The translations under genes were made by a program, and so were the position numbers. A stretch of DNA of 64,000 nucleotides from Shewanella algicola (GTDB lineage: Bacteria > Pseudomonadota > Gammaproteobacteria > Enterobacterales > Shewanellaceae), in contig NZ_BMQI01000011.1 of the NCBI RefSeq assembly GCF_014648035.1, positions 1-64,000 of the forward strand, given 5' to 3'. The notes under the pieces were generated by a model, which saw only the letters and a program-made list of their open reading frames with translations, did no database searches and was not told the origin of the DNA. This document shows, in pieces, positions 56,523-64,000 of this stretch; position 1 is the first letter of the stretch, and the number at the start of each line of letters is the position of its first letter.

Positions 56523-57229
56523 TCCGCTGTTTAATTATTGATGATGAACCCTTTGCTCGTCAGGAAGTGGCTGATTTACTCGATAAACATCCAGACTTTG
56601 ACGTGTTAGGCCAATGCGGTAATGCCATTGAAGCTTTACAACAAATTAATCAACATAAGCCAGACTTAATCTTTGTTGATATTCAAATGCCGCGGATCAA
56701 CGGTATGGAATTAATCGCCATGCTCAACCCAGAACAAATGCCACGAGCGGTATTTATTACTGCCTTTGATGAATACGCCGTAAAAGCTTTTGATAACAAT
56801 GCATTCGATTATTTATTAAAACCGATTGATGAAAAACGCTTTAATCAAACCCTCGATAAAGTGCGCAGTAATATGACGCCACAACCGATGGAAAACATAT
56901 TACCCAGCCAACTGGCTCACTTACCTTGTTACATTGGCAGTAAACTCAAAGTGGTCACCACCACCGATGTTGAATTTATTGTCAGTGATGTGGGCGGCAT
57001 TCATGTTCATTCAAACAAAGGGGTGTCTCACACTCAGCTCACCCTCAAAGTATTAGAAGAAAAAACGCCGTTATTTAGATGCCATAAACAATATCTACTC
57101 TCAGCGGATGCGATATCAGAAATTGAAATCACCGACAGCGGCGCAGAAGTCACCACTCATACTGGCGCGAAAGTGCCGGTATCACGTCGATACCTTAAAG
57201 AGTTAAAGCAATTACTGGGGTTTCAGTGA
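56519..57229 (+). CDS. LytTR-family response regulator (BtsR-like)
   Basis: 236 aa. Receiver with IIDDEPFAR, phosphorylated Asp in LIFVDIQMPRING and Lys in YLLKPID. The C-terminal LytTR domain (about 130-236; IHVHSNKGVSH...VPVSRRYLKELK) binds direct repeats with a spacing of about 21 bp. Overlaps the kinase stop (ATGA). A 21-bp-period repeat lies at 57294-57322 in front of the CstA-family gene, its probable target. Confidence 0.92.
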   Translation: MIRCLIIDDEPFARQEVADLLDKHPDFDVLGQCGNAIEALQQINQHKPDLIFVDIQMPRINGMELIAMLNPEQMPRAVFITAFDEYAVKAFDNNAFDYLLKPIDEKRFNQTLDKVRSNMTPQPMENILPSQLAHLPCYIGSKLKVVTTTDVEFIVSDVGGIHVHSNKGVSHTQLTLKVLEEKTPLFRCHKQYLLSADAISEIEITDSGAEVTTHTGAKVPVSRRYLKELKQLLGFQ

Positions 57230-57293
57230 TCAACTTCATGCGTGATTTACAGCACGCTTTGCTTAACGATAAAACGGATTAAGGGTGTTATTT

Positions 57294-57322
57294 ACCGCTT
57301 ACCCCATCAAATTGACCTGTTA
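57294..57322 (+). promoter_or_regulatory. Candidate LytTR/BtsR-type operator in front of the CstA-family gene
   Basis: Two half-sites ACCGCTTA (57294-57301) and ACCTGTTA (57315-57322), separated by 13 bp, a period of 21 bp. The first matches the published BtsR-type half-site pattern ACC[G/A]CT[C/T]A; the second matches 6 of 8. About 75-100 bp upstream of the ATG, as expected for an activator. Confidence 0.7.
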
Positions 57323-57394
57323 CTGAGTTTCGCCCCAATAGTTCACAGAGATCCTTTAACCTTGTCTTACTATATTTATGGGGAGATATAAAAA

Positions 57395-58855
57395 ATGACT
57401 TGGTTTCTACTCTGCGTTGGCTTACTCATCGGTGGGTATTTTATTTACGGGGCTTTTGTTGAAAAAGTATTCGGCATTAACACCCAAAGACAAACCCCTG
57501 CTTTTACCCAAACGGATGGCGTCGATTACGTGCCAATGTCTAAAGGTAAAGTTTACTTAATTCAGTTATTAAACATTGCCGGTGTCGGCCCTATTTTTGG
57601 CCCTATTTTAGGGGCGTTATATGGCCCAGCAGCCATGTTATGGATTGTGTTTGGTTGTATTTTTGCTGGTGCAGTCCACGATTACTTCTCAGGTATGCTA
57701 TCGGTGCGTAACAATGGCCAATCGGTACCTAATTTAGCCGGTAAATACTTAGGAAAAAACGCTAAACACTTTATGAATCTGTTTGCGATTATCTTATTAC
57801 TGTTAGTGGGTGTGGTCTTTATTTCAGCGCCTGCAGGCTTACTAAGCAAATTAACTGGATACGATGCAGCTATCTTTGTAGGTGTCATTTTCAGCTACTA
57901 CTTAATCGCGACCATCGTACCAATCGATAAAATCATCGGTCGTTTTTACCCATTCTTTGGCGCGTTATTAGTGTTTATGTCAGTGGGCTTAACCATTGCG
58001 TTAATGCTGTCATCTGAGCACACCATGTTACCTGGTTTTGTTATGGGTGATTTCTTTACCAACCTTAATCCTAACGACATGCCATTATGGCCAGCGCTGT
58101 TCATTACCATTGCATGTGGTGCAGTATCAGGGTTCCATGCAACTCAATCGCCATTAATGGCGCGTTGTGTTGAAAACGAATCAAATGGGCGCTTTGTGTT
58201 TTTTGGTGCCATGATTGGTGAAGGTGTTATCGCGTTAATCTGGTGTGCTATTGCATTATCATTCTTTGGTGGTGTTGAAGGCCTTAATGCCGGTATGGCG
58301 GGTAACCCTGCCAACGTAGTATACGAAGCATCTAACGGGTTACTTGGCGCATTTGGTGGCTTCTTAGCAATTTTGGGTGTTATCGTACTGCCGATTACCT
58401 CTGGCGATACCGCATTTCGCTCTGCACGCTTAATCTTGGCTGAGTTCTTTAACATCAAACAGGTTCAGTTACCAAAACGTCTTTTGTTAGCCATTCCATT
58501 ATTTGCTATCGGTGCGGTATTAACTCAAGTCGACTTCGGTATTATCTGGCGCTACTTTGGTGTCGCTAACCAAACTACTGCAGTACTGATGCTTTGGACG
58601 GCAGCGGCTTACTTACTTCGTCATAATAAGTTCCACTGGATTTGTACTGTACCAGCGATGTTTATGACCTGTGTTGTGATTAGCTTTATGTTGAACTCAT
58701 CAACCTTAGGTGCAGGCTTACCCATGACAGTATCGACAGTGGCAGGTATTGTGACCACAGCAATTGTTGCCGCACTGATTATCATTAAAACCAAAGGTAA
58801 AGGTGATATTGATTCAGATGATGAAGACAACATCACTCTAGCAAACGAACAATAA
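57395..58855 (+). CDS. CstA-family carbon-starvation/pyruvate transporter (short form)
   Basis: 486-aa inner-membrane protein with about 12-13 helices. N-terminal FLLCVGLLIGGYFIYGAFVE, the conserved GPIFGPILGALYGPAAMLWI and VFIGCIFAGAVHDYFSGMLS-like regions are CstA/BtsT hallmarks. It is shorter than E. coli CstA/BtsT (about 700 aa) because the C-terminal part is missing, as usual in Shewanella-type copies. It lies after the LytS/LytTR system and is likely the regulated transporter, perhaps for pyruvate or peptides. Confidence 0.88.
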   Translation: MTWFLLCVGLLIGGYFIYGAFVEKVFGINTQRQTPAFTQTDGVDYVPMSKGKVYLIQLLNIAGVGPIFGPILGALYGPAAMLWIVFGCIFAGAVHDYFSGMLSVRNNGQSVPNLAGKYLGKNAKHFMNLFAIILLLLVGVVFISAPAGLLSKLTGYDAAIFVGVIFSYYLIATIVPIDKIIGRFYPFFGALLVFMSVGLTIALMLSSEHTMLPGFVMGDFFTNLNPNDMPLWPALFITIACGAVSGFHATQSPLMARCVENESNGRFVFFGAMIGEGVIALIWCAIALSFFGGVEGLNAGMAGNPANVVYEASNGLLGAFGGFLAILGVIVLPITSGDTAFRSARLILAEFFNIKQVQLPKRLLLAIPLFAIGAVLTQVDFGIIWRYFGVANQTTAVLMLWTAAAYLLRHNKFHWICTVPAMFMTCVVISFMLNSSTLGAGLPMTVSTVAGIVTTAIVAALIIIKTKGKGDIDSDDEDNITLANEQ

Positions 58856-58869
58856 TCTTCCCCTCATGA

Positions 58870-58898
58870 TAAAACGGCAGCCGAGGCTGCCGTTTTTG
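58870..58898 (+). terminator. Rho-independent terminator after the CstA-family gene
   Basis: Stem aaaacggcagcc / ggctgccgtttt with a two-to-four-base loop and a T-run. It lies 15 bp past the stop codon. Confidence 0.93.
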
Positions 58899-58963
58899 TG
58901 TGGATATCACTTTCGTTATTATACAGGTATAATATTGACAAACTTAATTAGCTCAAACGGTCC

Positions 58964-59323
58964 ATGACACAAGCAAACAACCCTCTTCACGGCATTAAGC
59001 TGGAAACTATCGTCACCGAACTTGTTGAAAAATATGGTTGGGAAGAATTAGCTTCTAGAATTAACATTATGTGTTTTAAAGAAAACCCAAGTGTTAAGTC
59101 GAGCTTAAAGTTTTTACGTAAAACCCCTTGGGCACGTGACAAAGTTGAATACTTGTACCTTAAAGCCAATAAGCTACCATTACCGCCCCCTAAAGATGAC
59201 TCTCGCAGGCCAGTAGCTCCACACGCCGCGGCGAAAAAGCCTCAAACGGTTAAAGCCCAAACCAAAAAATCAACCGATACCTCGGGTAAGCCTGTTAATG
59301 CCGATATTTGGGGCAACGGATAA
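58964..59323 (+). CDS. VF530-family (DUF2132) DNA-binding protein
   Basis: 119 aa. The N-terminal domain (about 1-70) has the VF530 signature [20 protein letters not shown]...[20 protein letters not shown] and [20 protein letters not shown]. The C-terminal 45 residues form a flexible Pro/Lys/Ala-rich tail. The family has a solved structure and is proposed to bind DNA, but its role is unclear. Confidence 0.88.
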   Translation: MTQANNPLHGIKLETIVTELVEKYGWEELASRINIMCFKENPSVKSSLKFLRKTPWARDKVEYLYLKANKLPLPPPKDDSRRPVAPHAAAKKPQTVKAQTKKSTDTSGKPVNADIWGNG

Positions 59324-59332
59324 TCGATAAAT

Positions 59333-59367
59333 AAAAAAAGTGCTGAATATTCAGCACTTTTTTAAGT
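59333..59367. terminator. Rho-independent terminator after the VF530 gene
   Basis: Stem agtgctgaat / attcagcact with A7 and T6 flanks. It lies just past the VF530 stop. Confidence 0.94.
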
Positions 59368-59457
59368 TTACGTTTCAACTATTGATGTCTTTAATACCAA
59401 TTCTTACAGTGTAAATGATTAAAGTGTTAATAATTTAACGCCCCCCGTTGAAATGGC

Positions 59458-60360
59458 CTATAACGGGAACTCAAAAATCAAACGCCATACTTTTAAACCG
59501 CCGCCCACTTGATAACTTAATCCGAAATGATCAATTTCAATACTGTCTAAACCAATAGCCGAAAAATTAATGGGCTTAGAGAAAGCTAAAGTCGAACCGA
59601 TTTCATAAGTGTATGACGTTAGGATATTTTTACCGACGGGTGTGACAAATTTTAGTTGGTTAAAGTACCAGTGCCCTGCGACAAACATTCTCGGTTCAAC
59701 CCGAATATCATCCCATTGCCAGTCGTAATTCAAAGCTAAATCAATACCGGTTTTTAGTACCGAATACCCCTCTGTGTTGTCGTTTTGATTACTCTTATAG
59801 CCGGCGTAGTAAAGACGATTAACCCACACATGGCTATATTCAGAGGAGCCGAAACGGTACAAACTCGACAAGCCAGTAGAGTAAATACCCACATGGCTAT
59901 GGGTCGAAAAGTTATGCCCGTATCCCAAATCAACGTAAGACTCTAACGTCAATTGGTCGTCGACCAGCCAATGATATTCTATGCCTGGAGTCAGGGTTAA
60001 CGTACCGACGCTTTTAGGAAAGCTGCCACCAGGTAAGTCATTAAAGGAATAATCAAAAAAACCCAATGATGCCGTTAAGCGTAACTTCAAAAGGTGCTCG
60101 TCTGACTCCTCAAGATCAAAGCCTAAAGGAATATTCACCACCGCAGCGCTTTGCCCAGAGGTGCGATAGATACCGCTACCTAAATAATTGGCAAAAGCAT
60201 AGTGTGATGCATCAGGTTCGGAGGTAATCTCTTCTGCGAAAGCATAATATGTCGTCAAGATGGAAGGTAAAACGAGCGCACAAACAAGCCAAGATAAACG
60301 GAAAAAACGACACGATAATAAACCCACAAGACTATGATGTCGCCTTTGATTTATCACCAT
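59458..60360 (-). CDS. Outer-membrane beta-barrel protein (autotransporter-barrel-like)
   Basis: 300 aa. Signal region LVCALVLPSILTTYYAFA followed by a barrel rich in alternating hydrophobic/aromatic strands, for example YHWLVDDQLTLESYVDLGYG and VWVNRLYYAGYKS. The chain ends in the C-terminal outer-membrane-targeting WRLIFEFPL. No passenger domain is present, so it is a solitary barrel, as described in Vibrio and Shewanella. Function unknown. Downstream of ribA on the same strand (20 bp), possibly cotranscribed. Confidence 0.8.
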   Translation of the reverse strand: MVINQRRHHSLVGLLSCRFFRLSWLVCALVLPSILTTYYAFAEEITSEPDASHYAFANYLGSGIYRTSGQSAAVVNIPLGFDLEESDEHLLKLRLTASLGFFDYSFNDLPGGSFPKSVGTLTLTPGIEYHWLVDDQLTLESYVDLGYGHNFSTHSHVGIYSTGLSSLYRFGSSEYSHVWVNRLYYAGYKSNQNDNTEGYSVLKTGIDLALNYDWQWDDIRVEPRMFVAGHWYFNQLKFVTPVGKNILTSYTYEIGSTLAFSKPINFSAIGLDSIEIDHFGLSYQVGGGLKVWRLIFEFPL

Positions 60361-60380
60361 ATCGTTATTATTCGATCTGC

Positions 60381-60989
60381 TTATTCATCGTTGAAATGAT
60401 GTTCAGACATCATATGACCAAGCTCAGTCGACTTGGTTTTTAAATATGACTCATTGTAACGATTTTTACCCACTTGTAATGGGATACGCTCAACCACTTC
60501 AATGCCCACATCTTGCATGGCCATCACTTTACGCGGGTTATTAGTCATTAAGTTGACTTTTTCAACGCCAATTTGTTTAAGCATAGGTGCTATCATGTCG
60601 TATTTACGCATGTCAGCCTCAAAGCCTAAACGCACATTGGCTTCAACCGTATTGGCACCTGCATCTTGTAACTCGTAAGCACGAATTTTGTTAAGCAAAC
60701 CAATACCGCGGCCTTCTTGACGTAAATACAGTAAAAAGCCTTGGCCTTTTTCAGCAATACTTTGCATCGCAGATTGTAATTGGAAACCACAATCACAGCG
60801 TAAACTGAATAAAGCATCACCCGTTAAACACTCTGAATGAATCCGGCCCAATATAGCTTGATTAGAGTCAATTTGACCAAATGTCAGCGCAACATGTTCT
60901 TTACCTGTAGCGGTTTCTTCGAAACCGTGCATATCAAACACGCCCCAGGGAGTGGGTAATTTGGATGTTGCGATATATTTTATCGACAT
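60381..60989 (-). CDS. ribA: GTP cyclohydrolase II
   Basis: First step of riboflavin synthesis from GTP. Zinc-binding cysteines are in [20 protein letters not shown], with the catalytic [18 protein letters not shown] and NKVMAM/RKVMA tail positions. 202 aa is the stand-alone RibA length. No FMN riboswitch is seen; the 37-bp gap to yibL is too short for one. Confidence 0.96.
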   Translation of the reverse strand: MSIKYIATSKLPTPWGVFDMHGFEETATGKEHVALTFGQIDSNQAILGRIHSECLTGDALFSLRCDCGFQLQSAMQSIAEKGQGFLLYLRQEGRGIGLLNKIRAYELQDAGANTVEANVRLGFEADMRKYDMIAPMLKQIGVEKVNLMTNNPRKVMAMQDVGIEVVERIPLQVGKNRYNESYLKTKSTELGHMMSEHHFNDE

Positions 60990-61026
60990 GAATTAACCTT
61001 ACGACAACTAACTGTAAATGATTTAA

Positions 61027-61383
61027 TTAAAATTTAGCTGGAGCAAAACCAGTGACTTCTGAAATGCCCATTTCACGACCTAATGCCGTCAAAGGATGCA
61101 CAACAACCAAGCCTTTAACAGACTTATTTAACTTGCCCATATCAGCTTGTTCAGCTTTCGTTAATGTGCGCTTAAAACCAAGCGTTTTTAACGCAGTACC
61201 TTCTTTGCTTAACTGGCGCGTTTGCTGACCTTTAATGCTGGCAATACGCTTAGTTACAGTGGTAATTTCTTTCTTAAACTGCATGATAACCGCAGTATCA
61301 CCGCGTTGTTCAGCCGCAACAAGCTTGCGACGAAACTTGTCTAATTTATCATTTAATGTTTGCAGTTCTTGCTTTAAATTCAT
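61027..61383 (-). CDS. yibL: YibL-family ribosome-associated protein
   Basis: 118 aa. Coiled-coil N-terminal half, then the conserved C-terminal QLSKEGTAL...RTLTKAEQADMGKLNKSVKG and VVHPLTALGREMGISEVTGF, both YibL hallmarks. It binds ribosomes in E. coli; exact role unclear. aaggt precedes the ATG. Upstream of ribA by 37 bp on the same strand. Confidence 0.93.
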   Translation of the reverse strand: MNLKQELQTLNDKLDKFRRKLVAAEQRGDTAVIMQFKKEITTVTKRIASIKGQQTRQLSKEGTALKTLGFKRTLTKAEQADMGKLNKSVKGLVVVHPLTALGREMGISEVTGFAPAKF

Positions 61384-61753
61384 TTGAATACCTTAAATAC
61401 TTTGGTGTGTTTGGTGAAAGGCGACTTCATTGTGCCAATACAACACCTTTTCGGACGCAGATTATATACCCAAAACCACTCAATATGCGACAACCAAACC
61501 ATGGTTATCTGAGTCAAATAACAATTTTCCTCATATTCTGGCTGCATCCTAATCGCTCATTCCCAAACAGAAATAACCTAAACGACAATTTATGTTGCTA
61601 GATTGAGCTTTAATAACGATTTTTACTTAGATAATGTCATTCACTTAACAACTCTGATTAATGGTGGAGTAATATCGACTCAACGTTAATAACGCTTACC
61701 TTAACGGTGTATTGTTACCCCTCACAACCATTTGGTTGTTTTTCATACAAGCC
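61384..61753. other. Intergenic region between yibL and the receptor promoter
   Basis: 370 bp between the divergent yibL and receptor genes, leading into the palindrome and Fur box described separately. I found no gene or RNA signature here. Short open frames in it lack ribosome sites. Confidence 0.5.
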
Positions 61754-61791
61754 TTTGTGTTTAAATGTAAATTTTTACATTTAAACACAAA
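61754..61791 (+). repeat. Long perfect inverted repeat upstream of the siderophore receptor
   Basis: Arms tttgtgtttaaatgtaa (61754-61770) and ttacatttaaacacaaa (61775-61791), 17 bp each without mismatch, with a four-base centre that itself pairs (a...t). It sits 16 bp upstream of the Fur box. No T-run follows, so it is more likely an operator or cruciform-prone site than a terminator. Confidence 0.82.
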
Positions 61792-61807
61792 TACCATTGC
61801 AATCTTT

Positions 61808-61824
61808 ATGATAATCATTATCAT
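61808..61824 (+). promoter_or_regulatory. Fur box of the siderophore receptor
   Basis: atgataatcattatcat is a perfect 17-bp palindrome matching the core of the 19-bp Fur consensus (GATAATGATAATCATTATC). It lies 32 bp upstream of the receptor ATG, implying iron-dependent repression. Confidence 0.93.
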
Positions 61825-61856
61825 TCGCGCCATTAATTTATATAAAGGTCGCATCT

Positions 61857-64000
61857 ATGAAATCGCTTCGTTTATCACTGCTCACTATCGCATGTCACAG
61901 TGCGTTATTTCCTGTTTATGCTCAAGATAAGTCACCCGATGACATCATCGCAGAACCCCAAATCTCATCTGATGATTATGAACGGATTACGGTTTATGGT
62001 CGTCAAAATCAAGTGGTCAAGAATTCAGGACTTGCAACCAAATCCGACATGTCACTCATGGAAACACCTGCAGCGGTCGTGATTGTCGATGAATCGTTAA
62101 TTGACTCACAAGGCGTGAGCAATATGCAAGATTTAATACGTAATATCAGTGGTGTAACCCAAGCTGGTAACAACTATGGTATAGGTGATAATTTAATTAT
62201 TCGAGGTTTAGGCGCTAATTACACTTATGACGGAATGTATGGCGGTGCCGGTTTAAGCAATACGTTTAACCCTACAAGATCGTTAACTAACGTCAGTTCA
62301 GTTGAAGTCTTAAAAGGCCCTGCTACTGGACTTTACGGTATTGGCAGTGCTGGCGGCGTAATCAATTTAATAGAAAAAAAACCAGAGTTTGTCAGTCAAC
62401 ACCTATTTGAGGCAGAGGTGGGCCAATGGGACACTTATTCATTTATGGCTGACAGCACTGGAGCCGTCAGTGATGATGTCGCCTATAGGGTTGTCGCCAA
62501 AAGTGCGCGTAGTGATGGATATCGTGACCTCGGAACCGATAGAGATGAAGTGTATGGTTCGTTGAAGTTTGACTTAAGCGATGATCAAAATATCATGCTA
62601 TCTGTCGCTTACATCAACGATTCAATTCCTGTTGACTCCATCGGTCATCCTATCCGAATCTATAACGCTGACTCTGTCGATGGGAAAACAGCAGACCAAG
62701 TTAGCGGGAAAGATCTGGTTAATGATCCTAATGGTAATGGGGTGCAACTCTCAGATGAACAGCGTCAACAACTCGCAGATTCTCTTAGTAACACAGATGG
62801 GCAACCCCCCTATGACTTTGGGCATAATGGCTTAATTTCGCCTATGGCTAAAGATAACGAAGGCGAAGAACTTCGCTTCAAATTAACCCATAATATTTAT
62901 TTAACGGATAATCTATTCTTAAATCAGCAGTTGCAATACCGTAACTATGACACCAGTTTTGCTCGCCAAACAGGCGCCTACAACTATGTTTATTGGGAAA
63001 GAAACGGTGTCATTAACGACGATCCTCGTGCGCCACTTGTTGAAGACGACGTACTCTATCCTTATGCTGCTCGTCGTCAGGAATACCGTAAAGTCTCTGC
63101 AGATGAAGAATCATGGCAATACTTTGCCGATTTACGATACAACTTTGATATTGGCAACATTGAAAACGAATTGTTGGTGAATGCCAACTTTGAAGATCGT
63201 ACCATTCGTTTTCAGCAATATTCAATTTGGGATGCTGATTATGTATTAACGGACAACAATGGCGACGTAACATATCAAGGTTCACTTCCTTATATCTACG
63301 ACATTAGAGATCCTAATTGGGGTGAAGGCGATTTTGAAGACTACGATCCATTATTGACCAGTAATTACAATAAAACCGTAGCCGCTTGGGGTGTAGGTGT
63401 ACAACATGTTGGTTATTTAGGTGGTGGATTGACTAGCCGTATTGGCGTCGCATTTAATGAGATAAAACAAACTTACCAACATTTAGGTGTTGATTCACGT
63501 TACAGCAGTAGTTTAGCTGAGCCGCAACCGGAAGCAGATACCACGGATAATGGCATAACCTTCAACTTAGGATTAACTTATATGCCAACTGACGATATTT
63601 CAATTTTCGTCAATCACTCGAAGGGACGTACAGCCTACAGTGTGCTCGGTGATGTAACAGGCAGTGAGGCTGACAGAGATGATTCTGAATCAATCAGCAG
63701 CGATATTGGTTTGCGTACAAAGGCATTTGACGATCAATTACTGGCGTCATTGGTATTTTTTAAAACATCACGCACAAACGTGGCTTATTCGAATCCAGAT
63801 TATGACAGCAGCCAGACAACCACAGACATTGACCCCTATTTCTATGATGGTAGCGAAGATACTAAAGGGGTTGAATTAGATCTCAATGCCTATTTGAACG
63901 ATCAATGGCAAGTTAACGCAAACGCAGTATATCAAGATGCACGAGACAACCAAAACCCAAATAGTAGTGGCTATGGGCAACGTCAAAAAGGGGTACCCTA
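61857..64000 (+). CDS. TonB-dependent siderophore receptor (3' end outside the window)
   Basis: The frame stays open from ATG 61857 to the window edge (714 codons). Signal peptide SLRLSLLTIACHSALFPVYA. Plug motifs: TPAAVVIVDESLIDSQGVSN, LIIRGLGANYTYDGMYGGAG, VEVLKGPATGLYGIGSAGG and VINLIEKKPEF. Barrel strands follow to the edge. It belongs to the FhuA/FecA-type siderophore class and is controlled by the adjacent Fur box. Ligand unknown, and the C-terminal barrel end is not visible. Confidence 0.93.
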   Translation, partial: MKSLRLSLLTIACHSALFPVYAQDKSPDDIIAEPQISSDDYERITVYGRQNQVVKNSGLATKSDMSLMETPAAVVIVDESLIDSQGVSNMQDLIRNISGVTQAGNNYGIGDNLIIRGLGANYTYDGMYGGAGLSNTFNPTRSLTNVSSVEVLKGPATGLYGIGSAGGVINLIEKKPEFVSQHLFEAEVGQWDTYSFMADSTGAVSDDVAYRVVAKSARSDGYRDLGTDRDEVYGSLKFDLSDDQNIMLSVAYINDSIPVDSIGHPIRIYNADSVDGKTADQVSGKDLVNDPNGNGVQLSDEQRQQLADSLSNTDGQPPYDFGHNGLISPMAKDNEGEELRFKLTHNIYLTDNLFLNQQLQYRNYDTSFARQTGAYNYVYWERNGVINDDPRAPLVEDDVLYPYAARRQEYRKVSADEESWQYFADLRYNFDIGNIENELLVNANFEDRTIRFQQYSIWDADYVLTDNNGDVTYQGSLPYIYDIRDPNWGEGDFEDYDPLLTSNYNKTVAAWGVGVQHVGYLGGGLTSRIGVAFNEIKQTYQHLGVDSRYSSSLAEPQPEADTTDNGITFNLGLTYMPTDDISIFVNHSKGRTAYSVLGDVTGSEADRDDSESISSDIGLRTKAFDDQLLASLVFFKTSRTNVAYSNPDYDSSQTTTDIDPYFYDGSEDTKGVELDLNAYLNDQWQVNANAVYQDARDNQNPNSSGYGQRQKGVP

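Noticed and set aside
62581-63180. Several short frames inside the last gene
   Set aside because: They are shadows within the siderophore receptor frame, which stays open from 61857 to the window end.

Overview
The window looks like a chromosomal segment of a Shewanella-type marine gammaproteobacterium. The evidence is a moderately A/T-rich base composition, the gene orders recR–htpG–adk and iscRSUA-hscBA-fdx with trmJ-cysE and suhB upstream, the DUF4212/ActP-type acetate symporter pair, several TonB-dependent receptors and many c-di-GMP-type proteins. This assignment rests on family knowledge, not on a database search. Most genes are on the minus strand.

Layout. 1-334 is the start of a leftward 16S rRNA gene with its leader, boxA and P1 promoter. 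666-8071 holds gmhB, a GntR regulator with an orphan FabH-like synthase, and the sodium/acetate symporter pair with a cNMP/CBS/DUF294 protein and a DnaQ-like exonuclease. 8445-10610 is a membrane diguanylate cyclase. 10794-19355 is an apparent import locus of unknown substrate: a TonB-dependent receptor, a double ABC ATPase, an EcfT-like permease, an S-component-like protein, a TiaS-like domain protein and a cysteine-containing small protein in one operon. It is flanked by a degenerate sigma-54-activator-like regulator and a divergent HTH-periplasmic-binding-domain regulator. 19402-34676 is largely housekeeping (nadE, gsk, adk, cnoX, htpG, recR, ebfC, dnaX, apt), interrupted between recR and ebfC by a small accessory block.

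34761-37245 carries an HvfABC-type RiPP locus: a secreted precursor with ten EGKCG motifs in near-identical 63-bp repeats, a DUF692/MNIO maturase and a DUF2063 partner. A hairpin terminator lies between precursor and enzymes. 37598-42840 has dusC, a DksA/TraR-like zinc-finger protein, a large TonB receptor and a 1.2-kb A/T-rich gap. 42859-49929 carries ndk, a frameshifted rimK and the full ISC iron-sulfur operon with tandem IscR sites. 50072-54742 has cysE, trmJ, suhB, psiE, a PilZ protein and an orphan ParA/ribbon-helix-helix pair. 54846-58855 is a LytS/LytTR two-component system next to a CstA-family transporter whose upstream region carries a 21-bp-period direct repeat resembling a BtsR site. 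The window ends with a VF530 protein, an outer-membrane barrel, ribA, yibL and a Fur-box-controlled siderophore receptor that runs off the edge.

The two most interesting systems are the TonB-ECF-TiaS-like import locus (10794-19355), for which I know no described function, and the HvfABC metallophore locus. Other points to check are the rimK frameshift, the degenerate EBP, the 21-bp direct repeat upstream of the acetate symporter genes and the long perfect inverted repeat just upstream of the Fur box.
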